Part shown: positions 1 to 4,998 of the stretch, piece by piece
Layout of the letters: every line of letters begins with the position of its first letter
Position numbering within the stretch: position 1 is the first letter of the stretch
NCBI GenBank assembly: GCA_018715855.1
Contig: DVKW01000024.1
Span: 1 to 5,529, forward strand
Direction of reading: 5' to 3'
DNA: 5,529 nt
Source of the DNA: Candidatus Galligastranaerophilus intestinigallinarum
Lineage (GTDB): Bacteria; Cyanobacteriota; Vampirovibrionia; Gastranaerophilales; Gastranaerophilaceae
Position numbers and translations under genes: made by a program
The notes under the pieces: model-generated
What the model was told of the DNA's origin: nothing
The model's input: only the letters and a program-made list of their open reading frames with translations
The model's database searches: none

Positions 1-210
1 TATTCCCGCTTTTTCCAATAATTCATTTAAAAATTTGCCCGCACGGCCTACAAAAGGAAGCCCCAATTTGTCTTCATCAGCACCGGGAGCTTCTCCTATA
101 AGCATAATTTTGGCATTTTCAGAACCATCTGAAAAAACGAGTTTATTTCTGCCTAAATGCAATGGGCATTTTGTGCAATTTTCCAATTCTTTTTTTAATT
201 TATCAAGCAT
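1..210 (-). CDS. Family 4 (Fe-S) uracil-DNA glycosylase, N-terminal 70 residues, cut by window edge
   Basis: This is the start of a type 4 uracil-DNA glycosylase, which removes uracil from DNA as the first step of base excision repair. The 70 visible residues contain the family hallmarks in order. C12 and C15 form a CxxC, the first two ligands of the 4Fe-4S cluster known in this family. Next comes LGRNKLVFSDG (19-29), the active-site loop GEAPGADED (39-47), and GLPFVGRAGKFL (50-61), which is typical of the family. Full-length members are about 190-230 residues, so most of the gene, including the remaining two cysteines and the HP-type motif, lies beyond position 1. The ATG start overlaps the prs stop as TAATG, and an AAGGA about 15 bases upstream lies inside prs, so translation is probably coupled to prs. 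The family call is secure; activity cannot be judged from the fragment. Confidence 0.93.
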   Translation of the reverse strand, partial: MLDKLKKELENCTKCPLHLGRNKLVFSDGSENAKIMLIGEAPGADEDKLGLPFVGRAGKFLNELLEKAGI

Positions 211-1229
211 TAATACGTTTTATATTCCTTTTCAAACCCAAAAAGTGAACTTACGGATTGGTCATCATGGATTCTTGAAATTGCTTCCCCTAATAATGGT
301 GCAACCGACAATTGGGTAATTTTTTCAGGAATATATTCTGATGTAGTTAATGGAATTGTGTTTGTAACAATAACTTCTTTAATAGGAGCATCGTTTAACC
401 TTTGAAGAGCAGGGCCTGAAAATACAGGGTGAACCGCACAAACGTAAACTTCTTTTGCGCCTTCTCTTATTAAAAGTTTGCTTGCTTCACAAATTGTGCC
501 TGCAGTATCAATCATATCATCGAACATAACGCAAATTTTGCCTTTAACATCGCCTATAACATGGTCTGCAACGGCAACGTTATGTTGAGTTCTTCTTTTA
601 TCAATAATTGCAAGAGGGCAAGCAAGTTGTTTTGCAAATGCTCTTGTTCTTTGAACACCGCCTGTATCGGGGGATACTGCAACAAGTTCATCGTGGTTTA
701 AATTTAGTCTTTTAATGTAATCTACAATAATATTTGTTGCATAAATGTGATCAACCAAAATGTTGAAAAAGCCTTGAATTTGACCTGTATGTAAATCCAT
801 TGCAAGAACTCTTGTAGCCCCTGCAGTTGTTAAAAGGTCTGCAACAAGTTTAGCCGTAATTGCTTCCCTGCCTGAGGTTTTTCTGTCTTGTCTTGCATAG
901 CCATAATATGGAATAACGGCTGTAATTGTTTTTGCACTTGCTCTTTTAAAAGCGTCAATTATAATTAAAAGCTCAACTAAATTTTCATTAACGGGGTTGC
1001 ATAAAGGTTGAACAACAAAAACATCATCACCTCTTATTGAATCTTGAATTTGAACGTAAATTTCGCCGTCAGAAAAGTTTTTAATAATCATCGGGCCAAC
1101 GCTTGTGCCTAAATATTTGGCAATTTCATCGGCCAAAACTGTATTTGAGCGGCCTGAGAAAAGTTTTATATCATGGGTGGGCAGAACGTTTGTTTTTCTT
1201 TCTAAAACAGCTTCTACACTTTCTTTCAT
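210..1229 (-). CDS. prs: Ribose-phosphate pyrophosphokinase (PRPP synthase)
   Basis: This cytoplasmic enzyme makes 5-phosphoribosyl 1-pyrophosphate from ribose 5-phosphate and ATP, the precursor of purines, pyrimidines, NAD, histidine and tryptophan. At 339 residues it carries all class I landmarks: KLFSGRSN near 22-29, FSDGEIYVQI (52-61), YYGYARQDRK (108-117), DLHTGQIQGFF (145-155) with the metal/ATP-binding histidine H147, SPDTGGVQRTR (186-196), the flexible-loop DKRR (210-213) and the ribose-phosphate binding DDMIDTAGT (237-245). It is longer than the usual 310-320 residues because of about 10 extra N-terminal residues and an 8-9 residue tail after the usual SVSSLF end. The ATG is preceded by a strong AAGGAG at 1237-1242, which supports this start. 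The gene follows glmU by 15 bases and its stop overlaps the start of the glycosylase gene. The glmU-prs order is also found in Bacillus. Confidence 0.98.
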   Translation of the reverse strand: MKESVEAVLERKTNVLPTHDIKLFSGRSNTVLADEIAKYLGTSVGPMIIKNFSDGEIYVQIQDSIRGDDVFVVQPLCNPVNENLVELLIIIDAFKRASAKTITAVIPYYGYARQDRKTSGREAITAKLVADLLTTAGATRVLAMDLHTGQIQGFFNILVDHIYATNIIVDYIKRLNLNHDELVAVSPDTGGVQRTRAFAKQLACPLAIIDKRRTQHNVAVADHVIGDVKGKICVMFDDMIDTAGTICEASKLLIREGAKEVYVCAVHPVFSGPALQRLNDAPIKEVIVTNTIPLTTSEYIPEKITQLSVAPLLGEAISRIHDDQSVSSLFGFEKEYKTY

Positions 1230-1244
1230 TAATTTTCTCCTTTT

Positions 1245-2519
1245 TTATTTAACGTAATTTTCAATTTCTCTTTGTTTTGCTCTTGTTATACCAAGTGAAT
1301 TTGCTTTTATATCCGATGTAATAACAGAGCCTGCGCCAATAAGTGCGTTTTCGCCAATTTCAACAGGGGCAACAATAACTGAATTTGAACCGATTGAAGC
1401 CTTATTTTTAATTACCGTTTGCGATTTAATTTTTGTTCTTGAATCATAGTTTGCAGTAATTGTGCCGGCACCTATATTCACGTTTTCGCCAACTGTGCTA
1501 TCTCCAACATAAGATAAGTGGCAAATATTTGTGTGGCTTTGAACATTAGCTTTTTTAAGTTCAACAAAATTTCCGATTTTCACAAAATCTGCTATTGTGC
1601 AATCGCCCCTTAAATGTGCAAAGGGGCCAATTTTACAATTTTTGCCGATTTTATTTTTGCCTTCAATAACAACTGATGGCAAAATAACCGTTTCAGGCTC
1701 AATTGTGGTTTCAGGTGAAATATATGTGGTCATTGGGTCAATTATGGTGACACCCGATTCCATTAATTCGTCTAATTTCCTTTGCTTCATTATAGATATT
1801 GCTTCTGCTAAATTTTTTCTTGAGTTTATGCCGAAAATTTCATCTGCTGATTCTAAAACGTACGGGCAAACTTTTTTTGAACCTTTTTTTGCTAATTTTA
1901 TTAAGTCTGTTAAGTAATATTCTTTTTGGTTGTTATCGTTTTTAATTTCATCAATATATTTGCCTGTTGTTTCCCAATTTATGCAATAAATGCCTGCATT
2001 TACTTCTTTTATTTTTTTAATTTCAAATGTTGCATCTTTTTCTTCAACAATTTCAGATACATTATTTTCATTATCACGAACAATTCTGCCATAGCCGAAC
2101 GGTTCATCAAAAAATGCAGATACAACCGTTATATCTGCATTATTTTCATTATGAAATTTTACGATATTTTGAATTGATTTTGATGTAATTAAAGGGGTGT
2201 CGCCACACAAAATTAAAATGTTGCCTTTAAAATTTTGTATTTTTTCACTTGCACATTTTATAGCATGGCCTGTTCCCAATTGTTCTTTTTGAAAAACAGA
2301 AACGGTTGAGGGGTAATTTTTAGCTAAATATTCATCAACTATTTCTCTTTTATGGCCTGTTATAACAATGTTTTCTTTAGCTCCCGCTTCAATTACGGAA
2401 TCTAAAACTCTTGCAACAAGCGGCTTATTAAAAATTTCATGCATAACCTTAGGAAGTGAAGATTTCATCCTTGTTCCTTTGCCTGCCGCCAAAATAACCG
2501 CTTTTAAATCTTTTTCCAT
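1245..2519 (-). CDS. glmU: Bifunctional GlcNAc-1-P uridyltransferase / glucosamine-1-P acetyltransferase
   Basis: GlmU makes UDP-GlcNAc for peptidoglycan and lipid-linked sugars by acetylating glucosamine-1-phosphate and then adding UMP. The N-terminal pyrophosphorylase domain shows ILAAGKGTRMKSSLPKV (9-25), GTGHA (82-86), GDTPLI (106-111, metal-binding D107), YGRIVR (143-148), EEKDA (159-163), NAGIYC (174-179) and GINSR (230-234). The C-terminal left-handed beta helix has hexapeptide repeats from about 255 onward. With a constant offset of 29 from E. coli numbering, R304, K323, H334 (catalytic base), Y337, N348 and K363 match the known acetyltransferase residues. Two local oddities are LRG instead of LRP after R304, and NYDS instead of NYDG with about two extra residues near 366. 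At 424 residues it is shorter than E. coli's 456 but ends normally. The ATG has AAAAAAGG seven bases upstream. It lies 51 bases after the TPR gene and 15 before prs. Confidence 0.97.
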   Translation of the reverse strand: MEKDLKAVILAAGKGTRMKSSLPKVMHEIFNKPLVARVLDSVIEAGAKENIVITGHKREIVDEYLAKNYPSTVSVFQKEQLGTGHAIKCASEKIQNFKGNILILCGDTPLITSKSIQNIVKFHNENNADITVVSAFFDEPFGYGRIVRDNENNVSEIVEEKDATFEIKKIKEVNAGIYCINWETTGKYIDEIKNDNNQKEYYLTDLIKLAKKGSKKVCPYVLESADEIFGINSRKNLAEAISIMKQRKLDELMESGVTIIDPMTTYISPETTIEPETVILPSVVIEGKNKIGKNCKIGPFAHLRGDCTIADFVKIGNFVELKKANVQSHTNICHLSYVGDSTVGENVNIGAGTITANYDSRTKIKSQTVIKNKASIGSNSVIVAPVEIGENALIGAGSVITSDIKANSLGITRAKQREIENYVK

Positions 2520-2570
2520 TTTGAAACCTTTTTTAAGGCGATTTTCCCATGAAAAATAATGAAAATGAAG

Positions 2571-3509
2571 TTAAATTTGAGTTTTGTTAAGTTTATTAAG
2601 CAATTCTTTTAAAAGAAGATTATCAGGATAGTTTTTAATTCCTTCTTCCAGGGCATTTTTAGCGGCTTCAAAGTTGCCCCTATCTAAATAAAGAGTGCTT
2701 AATTGAATATAATCTTCAGGAAATTCAGGGGTTAAATTTAAAATTGTTTCAACCGTTTTTTTAAAATTTTCATTATCTTGAATACTTTTATAGCAAATGG
2801 CAAGGTTGTTTAAATAAATAAAGCTGTTTGAATTTATTTTAACTGCCTTTTCAAAATAATTAACGGCTTGAGAATAATTTCCCCTTTTATAGTTTGCAAG
2901 CCCAATATAATTTGAAGCTTCCGCTTCTAAAAAACTATTATCCCCTAAAAGAAAAGATAGTGCATTTACTGCTTTTAGGTAATCTTTTTGAAATAAATAA
3001 ATTTTTCCCAATTCCAAATAATATTCTTTTTCATCTCTATTTAATTCAATAGCTTGTAAAATATATTCTTTTGCCAAATTAAAATCTTTATCTAAAATGC
3101 AAATTTTAGCCAAATAATATAAAATATCAGGCGAATCATTTAATTGCGGTTCAATTTCAATTGCTTTTTTTAAATAATTTTTTGCACTTTTTGGGTCGTT
3201 ATTTTGAATTGAAATAATGGTTAAACCAATATATGCTTCGAAACAATCGGGGTCATATTTTATGGCATCAAGAAGCGCAAGCTTTGCTTCGCTTAATTTA
3301 TTTGCGCGCCTATATATTTCATATTTTAAAAGGGAAATTTTAGCATCCAAATTTCCTTCAAGGTCTATTTTTTTAATTGTTTTTAAGGCTCTTTTTATTT
3401 CATTATTTTTATATTGTTCCAATAAAAGGTTATAGCTTTCTTCACTATATGAATAAGAAGGAAGGCAAAAACCAAACAATATGAAAAATATAAAAAGCTT
3501 TTTTAGCAT
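2571..3509 (-). CDS. Exported tetratricopeptide-repeat protein
   Basis: This 312-residue protein begins with a Sec-type signal peptide: KK at 3-4, a hydrophobic core at 5-15 and a likely cleavage near 20-22 (PSYSYS). C15 is preceded by phenylalanine, so it does not form a proper lipobox, and the protein is probably secreted or periplasmic rather than a lipoprotein. The rest is about seven tandem TPR helical hairpins (roughly 59-91, 92-125, 128-158, 162-192, 197-229, 231-262 and 265-297). They show the alternating small and aromatic pattern, for example YIGLANYKRGNYSQAVNYF at 201-219 and YIQLSTLYLDRGNFEAA at 267-283. TPR arrays bind protein partners, and no catalytic domain is present, so no specific function can be given. 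Its ATG overlaps the tmk stop as TAATG, with AAGG eight bases upstream, so it is probably translated together with tmk. An outer-envelope assembly or scaffold role is only a guess. Confidence 0.85.
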   Translation of the reverse strand: MLKKLFIFFILFGFCLPSYSYSEESYNLLLEQYKNNEIKRALKTIKKIDLEGNLDAKISLLKYEIYRRANKLSEAKLALLDAIKYDPDCFEAYIGLTIISIQNNDPKSAKNYLKKAIEIEPQLNDSPDILYYLAKICILDKDFNLAKEYILQAIELNRDEKEYYLELGKIYLFQKDYLKAVNALSFLLGDNSFLEAEASNYIGLANYKRGNYSQAVNYFEKAVKINSNSFIYLNNLAICYKSIQDNENFKKTVETILNLTPEFPEDYIQLSTLYLDRGNFEAAKNALEEGIKNYPDNLLLKELLNKLNKTQI

Positions 3510-4120
3510 TAAATATACCTTGAAATTAATTCAATTACTTTTTTATGGATATTTTCAATTGTATCATCAGCATTTATTACTTTAATTCTATCGGGTTCTT
3601 TTTTTGCTAATTCCAAATAACCAAACCTAAGCGCTTTATGAAATTCCAAACCTTCTTTTTCTAAGCGGTCTTTTTCGCCCTGAAGCCTTTTTTGCGCAAT
3701 AGTGGATTCAATATCAAAAACAATTGTTAAATCGGGCTTTAAGCCACCTGTTGCAATTTCATTTAATTTATTTATTTGGTTAATATCTTGTTTTCTTGCA
3801 TACCCTTGATATGAAACCGTGGAATCAATAAATCTGTCGCATAAAATAATGTAGCCATCATCTAACATCGGTTTTATTTCAAATTCTGTGTGCTGGGCTC
3901 TATCTGCCAAATATAAAAAAGTTTCTGCAACATCAGATACAGGCTTTTCATAGTGAAGAAGAATTTTTCTAAGTTCAACTCCAAGCTCTGTTGCGCCCGG
4001 TTCTCTTGTTTGAATATTTTTTATATTCTTTTCATCCAAATATTTTTTTAAAAGTTCAATTTGGGTGGTTTTGCCGCAGCCATCCGCCCCTTCAAATGTA
4101 ATAAAAACGCCCCTTGCCAT
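3509..4120 (-). CDS. tmk: Thymidylate kinase (dTMP kinase)
   Basis: This enzyme phosphorylates dTMP to dTDP with ATP in the cytoplasm, an essential step to dTTP. Its 203 residues are a normal length. The P-loop GADGCGKTT (10-18) near the N-terminus has no arginine. The conserved DR motif and thymidine pocket are in DRFIDSTVSYQGYAR, and the lid region reads GEKDRLEKEG, with basic residues in the lid as in bacterial type II enzymes. The usual TREPGGT is TREPGAT here, an uncommon swap at a conserved glycine. The start is supported by GGAG at 4128-4131, seven bases before the ATG. It appears to head the operon, with a promoter candidate immediately upstream and a TAATG overlap with the downstream TPR gene. 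Confidence 0.97.
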   Translation of the reverse strand: MARGVFITFEGADGCGKTTQIELLKKYLDEKNIKNIQTREPGATELGVELRKILLHYEKPVSDVAETFLYLADRAQHTEFEIKPMLDDGYIILCDRFIDSTVSYQGYARKQDINQINKLNEIATGGLKPDLTIVFDIESTIAQKRLQGEKDRLEKEGLEFHKALRFGYLELAKKEPDRIKVINADDTIENIHKKVIELISRYI

Positions 4121-4147
4121 AAAATTACTCCAAAAAATATTAATTAT

Positions 4148-4176
4148 ATTATCTGAAAAAAAGTGAAAAACTTCAA
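4148..4176 (-). promoter_or_regulatory. Candidate sigma70-type promoter for the tmk-glmU-prs operon
   Basis: Read on the minus strand, TTGAAG (4176 to 4171) is separated by exactly 17 bases from GATAAT (4153 to 4148), giving 4/6 and 5/6 matches to the bacterial consensus. Transcription would start near 4141 and leave a leader of about 20 bases that contains the tmk GGAG ribosome binding site. A second box, TATAAT, overlaps it at 4148 to 4143. The region is very AT-rich, so chance matches are likely. The location in the 72-base gap directly before tmk makes it plausible. Confidence 0.5.
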
Positions 4177-4192
4177 GAAAATTTGCTAATCT

Positions 4193-4414
4193 TTACCAGT
4201 ATATTTTAATTGCATTTCTAATAAAGCTTGCAATCTCATTACTTTCAGAACTTACATGGTTTAACAAAAAAATAACCTCTTTAATTTGAACTGCACCCTT
4301 AACAGAATTGGCTTTTAATTTCATCAAAAGGGAATGGATTTCTATATTTAGCGCAAGCAGTTCATCAATCATTTTTTTAAACTCTTTTGTAATTACAAAA
4401 TCTTTATCTTTCAT
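4193..4414 (-). CDS. Small helical protein of unknown function
   Basis: This 73-residue open reading frame is not recognised. Its composition suggests three amphipathic helices (about 9-35, 38-56 and 58-72) rich in Lys, Glu, Leu and Ile. It has one histidine pair (H27, H53), no cysteine, no signal peptide and no membrane segment. Support for a real gene comes from a near-consensus promoter 40-70 bases upstream and from its filling a gap between two genes with little spare sequence. Against it, no clear Shine-Dalgarno sequence precedes the ATG; the bases before the start are mostly A and T. It is transcribed away from the AbrB-like gene and lies 72 bases upstream of tmk in the same direction, so it could be read through into the operon. 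It may be a partner or target of the AbrB-like regulator, but nothing in the sequence proves this. Confidence 0.5.
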   Translation of the reverse strand: MKDKDFVITKEFKKMIDELLALNIEIHSLLMKLKANSVKGAVQIKEVIFLLNHVSSESNEIASFIRNAIKIYW

Positions 4415-4454
4415 ATTTATACGTTCATTAGAAGGTAAATAGAATGTATTAAAT

Positions 4455-4483
4455 AATTTAGCGATTTTTTATAATTTTGTCAA
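4455..4483 (-). promoter_or_regulatory. Strong promoter candidate for the 73-residue orphan
   Basis: On the minus strand a perfect TTGACA (4483 to 4478) is followed after exactly 17 bases by TAAATT (4460 to 4455), a 4/6 match to the -10 box. A transcript would start near 4448 and reach the orphan ATG after about 33 bases. This is the best promoter match seen in the window. It lies between the two arms of the inverted repeat at 4439-4497. Confidence 0.6.
4470..4475 (+). promoter_or_regulatory. Possible -10 box for the AbrB-like gene
   Basis: A perfect TATAAT lies 52 bases before the plus-strand ATG at 4528, inside the spacer of the opposing promoter. No convincing -35 box is present at 16-18 bases upstream. 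If used, the two divergent promoters would overlap and compete for polymerase. In such AT-rich sequence the match alone is weak evidence. Confidence 0.3.
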
Positions 4484-4527
4484 ATAATACATTTTATTGA
4501 ACGCACAAAATAATTGCAGGTTTTATT

Positions 4528-4863
4528 ATGAAGAAAAAGCTAAAGGCAAGCGGAAACGGATGGGAATTTTATTTTTCAAAGCCATTGTTGAAACTTTTAG
4601 GCTATGACCCAAAAGAAGACAAGGTTTTAATAACATCCAAAAACGGCGCAATTTTTATAAAACCTGTTTTTGAAAAAGATATTGAAAAATATAAAAATAA
4701 TATGGTAAGAACTTTTCAAAAAAGCGGCGGCAGTTTTGGAATATATTTTCCAATAGAACTAATTGAAATTTTGGAAATAAACCCAAGTGTTGATTTTCTT
4801 AGTGTTGAAATTGATGAAAATATTTTAGTAATTAAAAAATATTTAGAAAATGGCAATATATAA
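4528..4863 (+). CDS. Protein with two tandem AbrB/SpoVT-like repeats, putative transcription regulator
   Basis: This 111-residue protein appears to be an internal duplication. Residues 4-47 and 61-105 align without large gaps. In each copy a Gly-rich turn leads into an F/IYF strand, a short PLLKLLG / IELIEIL helix, a D/NP turn, and a final beta-hairpin ending IFIKPV or LVIKKY. That order (strand, short helix, turn, strands) is the swapped-hairpin fold of the AbrB/MazE/SpoVT family, which normally has one copy of about 45 residues per chain and works as a dimer. Here one chain would carry two half-sites. Such proteins bind DNA as transition-state regulators or as antitoxins. No toxin gene follows in the usual same-strand arrangement, so a stand-alone regulator is more likely. 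The ATG has only a weak AGG (4518-4520) seven bases upstream. The family call rests on pattern, not on a search. Confidence 0.75.
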   Translation: MKKKLKASGNGWEFYFSKPLLKLLGYDPKEDKVLITSKNGAIFIKPVFEKDIEKYKNNMVRTFQKSGGSFGIYFPIELIEILEINPSVDFLSVEIDENILVIKKYLENGNI

Positions 4864-4884
4864 ACGTTTTCGCCCGTTCGTTTC

Positions 4885-4920
4885 AATTTGTAAAAATAAA
4901 ATTACAATTAAAGTTTTTTT
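4885..4920 (+). terminator. Weak terminator-like hairpin after the AbrB-like gene
   Basis: TTGTAA (4888-4893) can pair with TTACAA (4902-4907) across an eight-base A-rich loop, and two more pairs form with a single T bulge. Seven T residues follow at 4914-4920. The stem has only one G-C pair and the T run starts several bases after it, so termination efficiency is doubtful. The place, 25 bases after a stop codon and before a separately equipped gene, is right for a terminator. Confidence 0.3.
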
Positions 4921-4933
4921 AAAAGTTTTAAAT

Positions 4934-4939
4934 TATAAT
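4934..4939 (+). promoter_or_regulatory. Possible -10 box for the MerR-like gene
   Basis: TATAAT lies 59 bases before the GTG start at 4999, with no recognisable -35 box and no extended -10 TG. A start near 4946 would give a leader of about 50 bases. The call rests mainly on position in the only non-coding gap upstream of this gene. Confidence 0.28.
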
Positions 4940-4982
4940 GTTATCAAATAAGATTCATTAACAAACATTTTTATTAGATTTT

Positions 4983-4989
4983 AAGAGGA
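4983..4989 (+). promoter_or_regulatory. Ribosome binding site that fixes a GTG start
   Basis: AAGAGGA ends nine bases before GTG at 4999-5001. No ATG occurs in this frame until codon 109, and a TAG at 4975-4977 closes the frame upstream. This site therefore decides the GTG as the start of the last gene. Confidence 0.75.
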
Positions 4990-4998
4990 AGTTTTCAA

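Larger units (their letters stand above)
4439..4497. repeat. Inverted repeat bracketing the divergent promoter region
   Basis: ATAGAATGTATTA (4439-4451) and the reverse complement of TAATACATTTTAT (4485-4497) match at 12 of 13 bases, with 33 bases between the arms. The -35 and -10 boxes of the minus-strand promoter lie between the arms. The arm centres are 46 bases apart, a little over four helical turns, which would suit a dimeric or looping regulator. Because the neighbouring plus-strand gene encodes an AbrB-like DNA-binding protein, autoregulation is a reasonable inference. AT-rich sequence raises the chance of fortuitous repeats, but a 12-of-13 match around GTAT/ATAC cores in this short gap is notable. 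Confidence 0.5.

Noticed and set aside
35..319. Plus-strand open frame opposite the glycosylase and prs end
   Set aside because: It is antisense to two genes with clear family motifs and has no ribosome binding site or recognisable domain.
1597..2177. Two plus-strand open frames opposite glmU
   Set aside because: Both are shadows of the glmU coding strand; the second is dominated by Phe/Ile from A/T-rich antisense codons.
2520..2570. Hairpin CCTT/AAGG and GAAAAT/ATTTTC pairs between the TPR gene and glmU
   Set aside because: Stems are only 4-6 A/T-rich pairs with no following T run on the minus strand, and the AAGG is explained as the glmU ribosome binding site.
3460..3470. Lipoprotein lipobox around C15 of the TPR protein
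   Set aside because: The residues before the cysteine are LFGF, and phenylalanine at -1 does not fit the Gly/Ala/Ser requirement.
4193..4863. Toxin-antitoxin module made of the orphan and the AbrB-like protein
   Set aside because: The genes diverge instead of forming one operon, and the orphan shows no known toxin motif.
4910..4929. Direct repeat AAAGTTTT (4910-4917 and 4922-4929)
   Set aside because: It consists almost entirely of A and T runs and is expected by chance in this spacer.
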